NCBI RefSeq assembly: GCF_011392075.1
Contig: NZ_JAAJBV010000002.1
Location: 372,001 to 436,000 of the forward strand
From: Flavobacterium celericrescens
Lineage (GTDB): Bacteria; Bacteroidota; Bacteroidia; Flavobacteriales; Flavobacteriaceae
Reading direction: 5' to 3'
Length of the DNA stretch: 64,000 nt
Shown piece after piece: positions 26,390-36,319 of this stretch. Position numbers and translations under genes: made by a program. Each line of letters opens with the position of its first letter. The first letter of the stretch is position 1. The notes under the pieces are model-generated. The model saw only the letters and a program-made list of their open reading frames with translations, searched no databases and was not told the DNA's origin.

Positions 26390-27091
26390 ATGACAGAAGA
26401 AGTAAGTTATTTAGAATATAATTCGCAACGCTCACATTTGATTATTCCCGAGTATGGAAGGCATTTGCAAAAATTAATTGACCAAGCAACGGCAATTGAA
26501 GACAGAGAAGAACGAAACAAAGCAGCAAAGTATATCATCTCTGTAATGGGTTCGTTAAATCCACACCTAAGAGATGTGCCTGATTTTCAACACAAATTAT
26601 GGGATCAGCTATTTATAATGTCTGATTTTAACTTAGAGGTAGATTCACCTTATCCAATTCCATCAAAAGACATACTCACCCAAAAACCCGAGCGTTTAAA
26701 ATATCCTCAAAATTTCCCAAAGTATCGTTTTTATGGCAATAACATCAAATACATGATTGATGTAGCCAACAGCTGGGAAGAGAGTGAATTAAAAAATGCG
26801 TTAGTTTTAGTTATCGCTAATCACATGAAAAAGTGCTATTTGAGCTGGAATAAAGATACCGTAACTGATGAAGTAATTTTTGAACATTTGTTAGAGCTTT
26901 CGGGTGGAAAGTTAAATCTTTCAAAATCAAACGAAGAGCTTTCAAATACACACGATTTGATGAAAGTCAACAAAAAAGTGTCTAACAAAACACAGTTCAG
27001 TACAAACAAACCCGGCATTGTAAAGAAAAACAATAACAATAAAGGGCACTTAAACAAAAACAATAAAAATACATTCAAAAAAAATAGTTAA
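26390..27091 (+). CDS. DUF4290 family protein
   Basis: A 233-residue protein with the Bacteroidetes-specific DUF4290 pattern (LIIPEYGRHLQKLIDQA, SLNPHLRDVPDFQHKLWDQL, YRFYGNNIKYMI). The C-terminal 45 residues are low-complexity Asn/Lys. The family almost always precedes murA, as here (murA starts 4 nt after its stop), which suggests a role linked to wall synthesis, but nothing direct is known. Confidence 0.8.
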   Translation: MTEEVSYLEYNSQRSHLIIPEYGRHLQKLIDQATAIEDREERNKAAKYIISVMGSLNPHLRDVPDFQHKLWDQLFIMSDFNLEVDSPYPIPSKDILTQKPERLKYPQNFPKYRFYGNNIKYMIDVANSWEESELKNALVLVIANHMKKCYLSWNKDTVTDEVIFEHLLELSGGKLNLSKSNEELSNTHDLMKVNKKVSNKTQFSTNKPGIVKKNNNNKGHLNKNNKNTFKKNS

Positions 27092-27095
27092 TTAC

Positions 27096-28406
27096 ATGGG
27101 AACATTTAAAATTGAAGGGGGCAAATCGTTAAAAGGAGAAATTACTCCTCAAGGAGCAAAAAATGAAGCTTTACAAGTTTTATGTCCTGTTTTACTAACT
27201 TCTGAAAAAGTAAGAGTTACCAATATTCCAGACATTATTGATGTAAACAAATTGATTACACTTTTAGGTAATCTAGGCGTTAAAATTCAAAAAAATGGCC
27301 CAGGCGATTATACGTTTCAAGCAGATGAAGTCAATGTAAATTATCTAAAAACAGAAGCTTTCAAAAAAGAAGGCGGCAGTTTAAGAGGTTCTATTATGAT
27401 TGTAGGTCCATTGTTAGCTCGTTTTGGTTGCGGGTACATCCCAAAACCTGGAGGTGATAAAATTGGACGTCGTCGTTTAGATACCCATTTTGAAGGATTT
27501 ATTAATTTAGGTGCCAAGTTTAGATACGAAAGAGAAGACCATTTTTATGGTGTGGAAATTGACGGAAGACTACAAGGTTCTTATATGCTGTTAGACGAAG
27601 CTTCTGTAACAGGAACGGCAAATATTGTTATGGCAGCTGTTTTAGCAGAAGGAACCACTACGATTTACAATGCAGCTTGTGAACCTTATTTACAACAATT
27701 ATGTAAAATGCTAAACGCAATGGGAGCTAAAATCTCAGGCGTAGGATCAAATTTATTAACTATTGAAGGAGTAGAAAGTTTAGGCGGTTGCGAACACAAA
27801 ATTTTACCTGACATGGTAGAAATAGGTTCGTGGATTGGTCTTGCAGCAATGACAAGAAGTGAAATTACAATTAAGAATGTAAGTTGGGATAATCTAGGGC
27901 AAATTCCTAATGTATTCAGAAAATTAGGTATTACTTTAGAGCGAAAAGGTGATGATATTCACATACCAGCTCACAAGGACGGGTATGAAATTAAAACCGA
28001 TATTGATGGTTCGATTTTAACTATTTCTGATGCACCATGGCCTGGATTTACACCAGATTTATTGAGTATTGTATTAGTAGTTTGTACCCAAGCAAAAGGT
28101 GATGTATTAATTCACCAAAAAATGTTTGAAAGTCGTTTATTCTTTGTGGATAAGTTAATCGATATGGGAGCAAAAATTATGTTGTGTGACCCACATAGAG
28201 CTGTGGTTATGGGGCATAACTTCGAATCACAATTAAAAGCAACAACAATGAGTTCGCCAGACATTAGAGCCGGAATTTCATTGTTAATTGCCGCTTTAAC
28301 AGCAAAAGGAACTTCAACCATTCAAAATATTGAACAAATTGATAGAGGTTACGAGCGCATTGACGAAAGACTTCGTGCGATTGGAGCTAATATTGTAAGA
28401 GTATAA
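27096..28406 (+). CDS. murA: UDP-N-acetylglucosamine 1-carboxyvinyltransferase
   Basis: The first committed enzyme of peptidoglycan synthesis, adding enolpyruvate from PEP to UDP-GlcNAc. The 436-residue protein has the typical repeated beta-alpha units, QGAKNEALQVLCPVLL (Lys-Asn substrate site), a RRLDTHFEGFINLGA segment, and PDIRAGISLLIAALTAKGTS near the end. The mobile loop near residue 120 reads GCGYIPKPGGDKIG: the usual active-site Cys within xxGCxIG is not at the canonical spot and may be replaced by Asp (GGDKIG), as in fosfomycin-resistant MurA forms. Confidence 0.95.
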   Translation: MGTFKIEGGKSLKGEITPQGAKNEALQVLCPVLLTSEKVRVTNIPDIIDVNKLITLLGNLGVKIQKNGPGDYTFQADEVNVNYLKTEAFKKEGGSLRGSIMIVGPLLARFGCGYIPKPGGDKIGRRRLDTHFEGFINLGAKFRYEREDHFYGVEIDGRLQGSYMLLDEASVTGTANIVMAAVLAEGTTTIYNAACEPYLQQLCKMLNAMGAKISGVGSNLLTIEGVESLGGCEHKILPDMVEIGSWIGLAAMTRSEITIKNVSWDNLGQIPNVFRKLGITLERKGDDIHIPAHKDGYEIKTDIDGSILTISDAPWPGFTPDLLSIVLVVCTQAKGDVLIHQKMFESRLFFVDKLIDMGAKIMLCDPHRAVVMGHNFESQLKATTMSSPDIRAGISLLIAALTAKGTSTIQNIEQIDRGYERIDERLRAIGANIVRV

Positions 28407-28409
28407 TTT

Positions 28410-28470
28410 AGTATTCAGTGTTCAGTCGCAGTAAGCAGTATTGCTGTGACTGAACACTGTGACTGATTAC
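28410..28470. repeat. Heptad hairpin element between murA and the TSUP gene
   Basis: On the plus strand AGTATTC, AGTGTTC, AGTCGC, AGTAAGC, AGTATTG (7,7,6,7,7) is followed by a related array on the minus strand. The core is a 16-bp stem, 28416-28431 with 28444-28459, with one G-U pair and a 12-nt loop. The TSUP ATG follows 6 nt after the element. Confidence 0.8.
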
Positions 28471-28476
28471 TATAAA

Positions 28477-29244
28477 ATGGAAACCTACATTATCCTTTTT
28501 CTTTGTATTGCTTCTTTCGTAGCAGGTTTTATTGATGCCATTGTAGGTGGCGGAGGCTTAATTCAAACACCTGCCGCTTTAATTTTGTTACCTAATATTC
28601 CTGTTGCTTCCATTATTGGAACCTTAAAAATCCCTGGTTTCAGTGGAACTACTATGGCAACCTATCATTATTTGAAATCGTCAAAAGTGAATTGGAAGCT
28701 ATTCTTTGTAATGGCAATTTTTTCATTTGGTTTTGCCTATTTGGGTTCAAGTTTACTCAATGTAATGCAGAATGATTTTATGAAACCTTTGCTTTTTGTC
28801 GTTTTAATTTTATTATTACTATACACCTATTTCAAGAAAGATTTTGGACAATTTCAAGTAAATAAATTATCAAAAAAGCAAACTTATATTTATGGTTGCA
28901 TAATTTGTGTTTTTTTAGGTTTCTATGATGGATTTATTGGTCCGGGAACTGGAAGTTTGTTAATTATGGTGTTTATAGCTGTTTTAGGTTTTGATTTTTT
29001 AAAAGCCAACATCTATGCAAAATTGGTCAACTTGGCTACCAACATCGGCTCCATCGTTTTATTTATTTTAAAAGGAAAAATTATTTGGTCTCTAGCAATT
29101 CCTATGGCAATTTGTAATGTTACTGGTTCATGGTTAGGCGCAAGATTAGCCATTTCAAAAGGAAATGGATTTATACGAATATTCTTTTTAATCATTGTAG
29201 GAATTGCTTTGTTGCGTTTTGGTTATGATGTGTTTTTAAAATAA
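28477..29244 (+). CDS. TSUP family (TauE/SafE) permease
   Basis: A 255-residue integral membrane protein with about eight helices and the two family repeats: AGFIDAIVGGGGLIQTPAALILLPNIP and GFYDGFIGPGTGSLLIM (shown in part). Members export sulfite, sulfoacetate or import sulfonates. The real start is ATG 28477; an upstream GTG lies in the repeat element and is not used. No sulfur-metabolism gene adjoins it, so the substrate is unknown. Confidence 0.85.
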   Translation: METYIILFLCIASFVAGFIDAIVGGGGLIQTPAALILLPNIPVASIIGTLKIPGFSGTTMATYHYLKSSKVNWKLFFVMAIFSFGFAYLGSSLLNVMQNDFMKPLLFVVLILLLLYTYFKKDFGQFQVNKLSKKQTYIYGCIICVFLGFYDGFIGPGTGSLLIMVFIAVLGFDFLKANIYAKLVNLATNIGSIVLFILKGKIIWSLAIPMAICNVTGSWLGARLAISKGNGFIRIFFLIIVGIALLRFGYDVFLK

Positions 29245-29641
29245 ATGACTTCTCCTCTCCTATTTTCAAACCAGAATGAATTTATAAAAAATAAAATACT
29301 GCAAAAAAAAGCATTTTCTTTAAGCAACTTTATTTAGCTGATTCATTTTCTCTTTCAAAGAATTTCATCATAAACCATTGATTACTAAAAGATAAACACT
29401 ATTTACTTGTTGGAATTTTAGCTATTCCAAAACACAAACACTTATGCTGAAATTCACAGCAGTTATTAATTATCAATAGGCATTCAAAATTATATTATTC
29501 AACTTTGTGCTACAGTGAAATAATCCATAGCGCCTTTAAAATTCATATTTTTTTTCTAATTACACCCCAAAATAGCATTTATACCCAAAAATCTATTCAC
29601 TGAAATGAACTAAATGAATACTAATTTTAATGCAATGATTT
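29245..29641. other. AT-rich intergenic region before the T9SS gene
   Basis: Nearly 400 nt with no frame above background on either strand. A TAATTTTA box lies just before the start of the next gene, one mismatch from TAnnTTTG. Nothing else recognisable was seen. Confidence 0.4.
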
Positions 29642-32600
29642 ATGGAAAAGAAAATTACCTCAACTACAAGCCATTTTCTATGGGCAATTTTATTCTGGTA
29701 CTGTGGACAAATTGTATGTTACTCGCAAACCTTAATAACTTCACAAGGATTTGACAGTAGTGCTGCTGACACATGGAATTATACGAGTTCTATAAATATG
29801 GGTACCATTGGAACAAATACATCCCGATTTGTTTCAACACCTAACTCATTGCGCTTTGGCGGTTCTAATTCATCAATTGTTGGGCTTTTATTTAATGACC
29901 CTACCATTTCGTTTACTAATACAAATATTAGCGCGTATACTAATGTAAAGGTAACCTTACATTTTTCTTGTGACGGAACTCCAGATGATAGTGATGATTT
30001 TTATTTAGACGTTTCCTATAACAATGGTCTTACCTATACCTCAACAAAATTAATTGATGGAAAAAATGACACATCAGACAATTTAGCTTTTTCTCATTCG
30101 GCCGCTGCTGGAATTACAGTTGGTTCTTCATACACATTAAATATTCCAAATGGAAATACACAAGTTTTAGTAAGAATACGATTTGATGAAAGAGATAACC
30201 AAAGCAATACAGGAGATTATTATTTTATAGACAATGTAAGTCTATCTGGCACTCCTATTGGGAGTTTTATTAATGTAACAGGAACAAATAATAATGTAGT
30301 ATCATACAATTCATCTGCTATCACAACAAATGGGACCGACTTTGGAACTACACAGATTGGAGCTACTCCAATTATTAAGACTTTCACCATTAAAAACATA
30401 GGCTCAAACACTATTAATTTATCAGGTAGTCCAACTGTTCAAATAAGTGGAAGTAGTGCTTTTAGTGTGTCTAGTTTTCCTTCAAGTACAATTAATAGCG
30501 AGGCTTCAACCACGTTTCAAATCACTTTCAATCCTATAACATTAGGCGTGAAAACCGCTACTGTTTCCATTTCAAGCAATGCTGATACAAATAACCCCTA
30601 TCTTTTTGAAATAAAAGGCGAAGGTATTCAAACCTTTTTTGACAGCGATGACGACGCAGTATTTGACAACATTGATATTGATGATGATAACGATTGTATT
30701 CAAGATGCTACAGAGGAAAGTAATTGTAACTTAATGAATGGTCCAAAAGTAAATTATAAATTTTTACATGAGACTTTTGGTACAGGAGCTAGAACAACAA
30801 TTAATACTACCTATAATGCTATTACAACCTATTGTTATGAAGATGGTACAGCAGGAATAAATACACCTGAGTGTCCAAATTTAAGTACAGTAGATTTGAA
30901 TGATGGTAAATATACTGTTGGGTCCTCAGCACAAATTGCTTCATGGGCAGCAGCATATTGGCATCTAGGAGGTGATCATACAGGAGATACCAATGGAAGG
31001 ATGGCGATTTTTAATGCTTCATACACACCTGGTATTTTTTATACTGCAACCATTTCTGGGGCATTACCAAACATTCCTATAACATATAGTTTTTGGGTTT
31101 TAAACCTAGATAGAACAGATGCTCCAGGGATTGCCACCAGATTGAGACCGGATGTAAGAGTAGAATTTAGAGATATGAATGATGGTTTAATAACTTTCAT
31201 AGAAACTGGAGATATTACACCTACCACCGCTGGTAATTTGGCTGGAGATTGGCAGCATTTTACAGCAGATTTAGTACTAAACGTAAGTGCTTTCAAAGTA
31301 ATTTTTATCAACAATGAAACAGGAGGTACTGGAAACGATTTAGCCTTAGATGATATTTTAATATCTCAAACTTTATGTGACTTAGATAGTGATGGAGTAG
31401 CAGATGTATTCGACTTAGATTCTGATAATGATGGCTTACCAGATATTGTTGAAGTAGGTTTAGGAAATCTAAGCGAAGGCAAAGCCTATGTAGTAAATTG
31501 GGTTGATGCAAATTCAAATGGAATGCATGACATTGCTGAATCTCAATTGGTTCCTGATACTGATGGTGACGGAGTTCCAAACTATTTAGATTTAGATAGT
31601 GATAATGATAGTATTTTTGATGTAGACGAATCATGGGCAGAAAACATTAATGCTTATGTAGGCTATGAAAATGGAGATGGTGATATCGATGGCGATGGAA
31701 CTGGCGACGGACCAGAATCTGAAACATTTAGAAACAAAGACACTAATGCTGATGGCAATTTAGAAGGCTTTGGAGATGGAATTCTTGATATTTATGATTA
31801 TAATTTTAATGTTTATGGTAATTTGGATCAAGGTACTACTATTGCCCCATTTCTAAATTATGTAATTGACACTAATGGAGATGGATTTCCAGATTATATT
31901 GACTTAAAATCAAATGGTAGTAACTTTGATATTTTACCAACTCTTTATGCTAATTTAGACACAAACAGTGATGGTATAATTGATGGCACTACTGACAATG
32001 ATAAAGATGGAATCATTGATAATTTTGATACAAATGATAATCAATTTGGTTCTCCAAGAGATTTAGAGCGCAAACTATTTTTATCTTTTGATGGAAGAAA
32101 TGATTATGGTGCAGATGTTTCTCTACTTGGCGGTTGGCAGAATGCTTCGCTAATGGCGTGGATTAATATAAACAGCTTATTTAATTCTGAAGGTGTTGTT
32201 GTAGGTCAAGATAAATTGAAATTAGTTATAGATAGTGCTAAAAAATTAAAAGTAATTGCTAATGGAACTGTTTTACAATATGACAATTTCTTATCAGACT
32301 CGCAATGGATTCATGTAGCTGCTGTTTATGACGGTACAAATGGCTTCCTACATCTATATGTGAATGGTGAAAAAATAAAAAGTACTTCAATCTCAGGTGC
32401 AATAAATGCCGATGCCTCTTTATTCACCATTGGAAAAAATCCAATCTCAAATTCTCAATATTTTAAAGGAAAAATTGATGAAATAAGACTTTTCAACATA
32501 GCTTTATCAGATGCACAATTACAAAAAATGATTTATCAGGAAATTGGTAATAATGCTGGGCAAGTGAGAGGATTAATCATCCCAAAAGATATTCCATCGT

Positions 32601-34573
32601 TACCTTGGGCTAATTTGATTCGATACTTTAAAATGGATAATTACAAAGATGATATTATTGATAATCATACCACAGCCACCATTGACACAGCAATAGGAGC
32701 AACAATTTATAATGTAAAAACTATAAAATATCAAGAAGCTCCAATGCCATTCATTACAGAGCAAACAGGTGATTTTCCTACTGCTGTGCATTCAACAATT
32801 AAAGAAATTAGAGGTATTGATGCTGAAGAATATGATTGGTCAATAATACATGCCAAACACAATATAACAACTACTTCTAATAACATTGATTTAGGTTTAT
32901 TAATTGATCCAAACATAACTATAATCATGCAAGGAGATTCAAAACTCCAAAATGATTGGTATTTAAAACTAGATGGAAAAATAGATTTACAAGGAAGATC
33001 ACAACTTCTTCAAACAACTGATAGCGATTTAGACCCTTCAAGTATTGGAATTTTAGAACGTGACCAACAAGGAACAGGTAATAAGTTTAATTATAACTAT
33101 TGGTCATCACCCGTAAGTTCTATAGTTTCAACAACTGAAAATAATACTGGTTTTACAATAGCCAATGTTTTAAAAGATGGTACTAATCCTAATAATCCTC
33201 AACCAATTGCGTGGATTAATGGTTATGATGGTTCTTCAAACCCATTACGATTGGCTAAATTTTGGTTAAATAAATTTACAAATCTTACACCAATTTATGC
33301 CAATTGGCAACAAATTAATGAGAACTCAACGCTTTTAGTTGGTCAAGGATTTACAATGAAAGGAAGTGGTATTGCAATAGCTCCAGCTATAGTTCCTCAA
33401 AATTATGTTTTTTCAGGAAAGCCTAATAATGGCGTTATAAATCACGCTGGAATACAAATAGCGCCAAATAACATTTTATTGACTGGAAATCCATACCCAT
33501 CAGCACTTGACGCAAATGATTTTATTTTGGATAATTTAGGTTACATCACTGGAACATTATACTTTTGGGAGCATTATCCATCAAACAATACCCACGTCTT
33601 GGCAGGTTATCAAGGTGGATATGGAGCAAGAAATCTTGTAGGCGGAATTGCTCCTATCGCACCAGCATTAATTAGTGGAACTGGATCTAGTTCAAGAATT
33701 CCAGGAAGAGAAATTCCTGTTGCGCAAGGCTACATCATAAAAGGCAACAACACTGGAGGACAAATAACTTTTCAAAACAGCCAAAGAGATTTTGTAAAAG
33801 AAAATGAAGTTGATTCCAATATAATGTTCAAAGGTACTATTAAAGAAAATAAATCCGAAAACACAATCACCTCACAATCTACAGGATTTGCAACTGTAAG
33901 ATTAGGCTATACTGGTTGTACCAATATGCACAGACAGCTATTACTAGGTTTTATGAATCAATATGCTGATGACAACTATAACCCAGGATATGATGGAGAA
34001 ATATTAGACCCACAACCAAATGACATTTATTTTCCATTGGGTAATATCAATCTTATTATTCAAGGAGTTGGTTATTTCAATAATACAAACATATATCCAT
34101 TGACTGTAATTAGTAATCAAACTGGATTAGTGAAATTCATGATTGATAATTTAGAAAACTTTGATCCCAATCAACCTATCTACATTCATGATAATTTAAC
34201 AGATTCTTACTATGATATTAGAACTAATTTATTGGAAATAACTATTCCTGCAGGAGTAATTGCTTCGCGATTCAGTTTGCGCTTTTACAACCCTACATTA
34301 TCAACTGATTTAAATACTATTGACGACCAACTTACTGTTTATTATGACAATGAAACACAAGAAATTAAAATAAATAATTCTTTAAATAATGAAATCATAA
34401 ATGAAGTTAGTCTCTTTTCAATATTAGGTCAAAAAATTGAAACTTGGAAAATTGTCAATCAAAATCAACAACAAATTACAATCAAGACAAAAGGATTAAG
34501 TAAAGGTATCTACATTGTGCAAGCTAATTCGATAGATTCAAAACATTTTAGCAAAAAAATAATAATCAAATAA
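29642..34573 (+). CDS. Giant T9SS-secreted multidomain protein (LamG, thrombospondin type 3, choice-of-anchor)
   Basis: A 1643-residue exported protein. Order: signal peptide (about 1-29, ends YCYSQ), a jelly-roll-like region, a choice-of-anchor D (ASPM-SPD2-Hydin) domain at about 210-330 (FGTTQIGATPIIKTFTIKN), Asp-rich thrombospondin type 3 repeats at about 333-362 and 580-810 (DSDGVADVFDLDSDNDGLPD, calcium sites), a LamG/concanavalin-like domain at about 815-955, a long middle part, and a C-terminal type A sorting tail (last 80 residues, GLSKGIYIVQ). It should cross the outer membrane by T9SS and bind glycans or other cells. It is flanked by a terminator at 34580. Confidence 0.9.
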   Translation: MEKKITSTTSHFLWAILFWYCGQIVCYSQTLITSQGFDSSAADTWNYTSSINMGTIGTNTSRFVSTPNSLRFGGSNSSIVGLLFNDPTISFTNTNISAYTNVKVTLHFSCDGTPDDSDDFYLDVSYNNGLTYTSTKLIDGKNDTSDNLAFSHSAAAGITVGSSYTLNIPNGNTQVLVRIRFDERDNQSNTGDYYFIDNVSLSGTPIGSFINVTGTNNNVVSYNSSAITTNGTDFGTTQIGATPIIKTFTIKNIGSNTINLSGSPTVQISGSSAFSVSSFPSSTINSEASTTFQITFNPITLGVKTATVSISSNADTNNPYLFEIKGEGIQTFFDSDDDAVFDNIDIDDDNDCIQDATEESNCNLMNGPKVNYKFLHETFGTGARTTINTTYNAITTYCYEDGTAGINTPECPNLSTVDLNDGKYTVGSSAQIASWAAAYWHLGGDHTGDTNGRMAIFNASYTPGIFYTATISGALPNIPITYSFWVLNLDRTDAPGIATRLRPDVRVEFRDMNDGLITFIETGDITPTTAGNLAGDWQHFTADLVLNVSAFKVIFINNETGGTGNDLALDDILISQTLCDLDSDGVADVFDLDSDNDGLPDIVEVGLGNLSEGKAYVVNWVDANSNGMHDIAESQLVPDTDGDGVPNYLDLDSDNDSIFDVDESWAENINAYVGYENGDGDIDGDGTGDGPESETFRNKDTNADGNLEGFGDGILDIYDYNFNVYGNLDQGTTIAPFLNYVIDTNGDGFPDYIDLKSNGSNFDILPTLYANLDTNSDGIIDGTTDNDKDGIIDNFDTNDNQFGSPRDLERKLFLSFDGRNDYGADVSLLGGWQNASLMAWININSLFNSEGVVVGQDKLKLVIDSAKKLKVIANGTVLQYDNFLSDSQWIHVAAVYDGTNGFLHLYVNGEKIKSTSISGAINADASLFTIGKNPISNSQYFKGKIDEIRLFNIALSDAQLQKMIYQEIGNNAGQVRGLIIPKDIPSLPWANLIRYFKMDNYKDDIIDNHTTATIDTAIGATIYNVKTIKYQEAPMPFITEQTGDFPTAVHSTIKEIRGIDAEEYDWSIIHAKHNITTTSNNIDLGLLIDPNITIIMQGDSKLQNDWYLKLDGKIDLQGRSQLLQTTDSDLDPSSIGILERDQQGTGNKFNYNYWSSPVSSIVSTTENNTGFTIANVLKDGTNPNNPQPIAWINGYDGSSNPLRLAKFWLNKFTNLTPIYANWQQINENSTLLVGQGFTMKGSGIAIAPAIVPQNYVFSGKPNNGVINHAGIQIAPNNILLTGNPYPSALDANDFILDNLGYITGTLYFWEHYPSNNTHVLAGYQGGYGARNLVGGIAPIAPALISGTGSSSRIPGREIPVAQGYIIKGNNTGGQITFQNSQRDFVKENEVDSNIMFKGTIKENKSENTITSQSTGFATVRLGYTGCTNMHRQLLLGFMNQYADDNYNPGYDGEILDPQPNDIYFPLGNINLIIQGVGYFNNTNIYPLTVISNQTGLVKFMIDNLENFDPNQPIYIHDNLTDSYYDIRTNLLEITIPAGVIASRFSLRFYNPTLSTDLNTIDDQLTVYYDNETQEIKINNSLNNEIINEVSLFSILGQKIETWKIVNQNQQQITIKTKGLSKGIYIVQANSIDSKHFSKKIIIK

Positions 34574-34579
34574 TATTAT

Positions 34580-34612
34580 AAAGAATCTCAGCATGTTCTG
34601 AGATTCTTTATT
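34580..34612 (+). terminator. Terminator after the T9SS gene
   Basis: A perfect 12-bp stem AAAGAATCTCAG/CTGAGATTCTTT with a 6-nt loop and T-rich tail, 7 nt behind the stop codon. Confidence 0.85.
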
Positions 34613-34650
34613 TACCATCATTTTCTATTTTAAGTTCAAAACAAATAGGC

Positions 34651-34658
34651 TACTTTTG
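34651..34658 (+). promoter_or_regulatory. Promoter -7 box for the esterase gene
   Basis: TACTTTTG, ending 19 nt before the ATG at 34678. Confidence 0.55.
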
Positions 34659-34677
34659 CATTCTAAAATCAAAAGTC

Positions 34678-35355
34678 ATGAAATCCCTATACTTTTTCTT
34701 GTTATTTGGATGTATTCATTCCGTTTCGGCACAACTAAAAACCATTAGCGATAAAACCACTTATCCTTTTTGGATTAATGTACCCGAAAAAGAAAGTACT
34801 GAAAAACAACCTATTTTAATTTTTCTGCACGGAAAAAGTCTTTCTGGAACCGATTTAAATCGAGTAAGAAGATATGGCGTACTTCGCGCTATGGATAAAG
34901 GAAGAAAAATTCCTGCCATTGTAGTAGCACCTCAACTCGCAAAAGGAAGCTGGAATCCAGATAAAGTTTTAGAAGTTTTAGAATATGTACAAAAAAATTA
35001 CAATACCGATTCAACTCGCGTATATGTATGTGGTATGAGTTTAGGTGGCTACGGAACCTTGCATTTTGCTGGAAAACATGCAGATAAAATTACGGCAGCT
35101 GTTGCTATTTGTGGTGGCGGAAATGTAAGCGATGGTTGCAAATTAGCCACTATTCCGCTTTGGATTCAACATGGTGATAAAGATTACATTGTTCCTATGT
35201 CAGAATCAGAAAAAGTAGTGAATGCTATTCGAAAGTGTAACGAAAAAGCCAAGCTAATATTCACTGTTATAAAAGGAGGAAATCACGGAAGTGTAGAGAA
35301 TATTTTTCATCAAGATGCTATGTATAATTGGTTATTCGAACAAAAAAGAGAATAA
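34678..35355 (+). CDS. Exported alpha/beta hydrolase (esterase/PHB depolymerase-like)
   Basis: A 225-residue secreted or periplasmic hydrolase: signal peptide ending at HSVSAQ, oxyanion loop ILIFLHGKSLSG, nucleophile VCGMSLGGYG, acid IQHGDKDYIVP, and His in KGGNHGSVEN. This gives a complete Ser-Asp-His triad. Family members include carboxylesterases and feruloyl esterases; the substrate is unknown. The dus gene follows 17 nt after its stop with its own promoter. Confidence 0.85.
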   Translation: MKSLYFFLLFGCIHSVSAQLKTISDKTTYPFWINVPEKESTEKQPILIFLHGKSLSGTDLNRVRRYGVLRAMDKGRKIPAIVVAPQLAKGSWNPDKVLEVLEYVQKNYNTDSTRVYVCGMSLGGYGTLHFAGKHADKITAAVAICGGGNVSDGCKLATIPLWIQHGDKDYIVPMSESEKVVNAIRKCNEKAKLIFTVIKGGNHGSVENIFHQDAMYNWLFEQKRE

Positions 35356-35360
35356 ACCAT

Positions 35361-35368
35361 TACCTTTG
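35361..35368 (+). promoter_or_regulatory. -7 box 4 nt before the dus ATG (predicted leaderless)
   Basis: TACCTTTG then cctc and the ATG at 35373. The start site of transcription should coincide with or be next to the start codon. The same 4-nt spacing occurs at 8306 and 41319. Confidence 0.55.
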
Positions 35369-35372
35369 CCTC

Positions 35373-36317
35373 ATGAGCATTACCTTATTATCATCACCTT
35401 TACAAGGATTTACCGATTTTAGATTCCGAAACGCCTTTCACAAACACTTTGGTGGCATCGATACTTTTTATTCGCCTTACATTAAGTTGAATGGAAAATT
35501 GGCGGTAAAAGGTTCTTACGAACGTGATATTCTTCCTGAGAACAATTCAACTTTAGAAGTTATTCCGCAAATTATTACGAATGATGCTGAAGAATTTTTA
35601 TTCGTTGCTAAATACGTACAGCAATTTGGATACAAAGAATTGAATTGGAACTTAGGTTGTCCCTATCCAATGGTGGCTAAATGCGGTATGGGTTCGGGAT
35701 TGATAAGTAATACTTCGCAAATTGAGCACATCTTAAAACGTGTTCATAATGAAACCGACATTATTGTTTCGATGAAAATGCGAATGGGTTATGAAAATCC
35801 AACCGAAATTTTAGATGTTTTCCCCATTTTAGAACAATATCCAATTAAAAACATTGCAATTCATGCTCGAATTGGCAAACAATTATACAAAGGTGGTGTC
35901 GATTTAGACTCGTTTCAGAAATGTTTAGACACCTCAAAACAGAAGCTTTATTACAATGGCGATATTACATCGGTAGCTAAATTCAAAGAATTACAAGAAC
36001 GCTTTCCTTCAATTGATCATTGGATGATTGGCAGAGGTTTAATTGCTGATCCGTTTTTACCTTCAATGATTAAAAATAACACTACAGAATATCCTAAAAA
36101 TAGATTGGAGCTTTTTGAAGCTTTCCACGATGAAATCTACAGAGAATATGATGCTTATTTACAAGGTCCAACACCTATTCGCATGAAAATGCTTGGTTTT
36201 TGGGAATACTTTTCAGAATCATTTTCCAATCCACAAAAGACATACAAAAAGATTAAAAAAGCGGGAAATAGTAAGAATTACGAAGCGGCTGTGAAAGAGA
36301 TTTTTAAAAACGGGTAA
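35373..36317 (+). CDS. dus: tRNA-dihydrouridine synthase
   Basis: A 314-residue FMN enzyme reducing uridines in tRNA D-loops. Visible are LLSSPLQGFTDFRFR at the start (FMN site), WNLGCPYPMVAKCGMGSGLI with the catalytic Cys, KMRMGYENP, IHARIGKQLYKG and the C-terminal helical domain. ATG 35373 is chosen; a longer frame would overlap the esterase gene. The exact target position in tRNA cannot be read from sequence. Confidence 0.9.
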   Translation: MSITLLSSPLQGFTDFRFRNAFHKHFGGIDTFYSPYIKLNGKLAVKGSYERDILPENNSTLEVIPQIITNDAEEFLFVAKYVQQFGYKELNWNLGCPYPMVAKCGMGSGLISNTSQIEHILKRVHNETDIIVSMKMRMGYENPTEILDVFPILEQYPIKNIAIHARIGKQLYKGGVDLDSFQKCLDTSKQKLYYNGDITSVAKFKELQERFPSIDHWMIGRGLIADPFLPSMIKNNTTEYPKNRLELFEAFHDEIYREYDAYLQGPTPIRMKMLGFWEYFSESFSNPQKTYKKIKKAGNSKNYEAAVKEIFKNG

Positions 36318-36319
36318 GT

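Noticed and set aside
28459..28476. GTG upstream start of the TSUP permease
   Set aside because: It lies inside the heptad hairpin; the ATG at 28477 follows the element and gives a normal family start.
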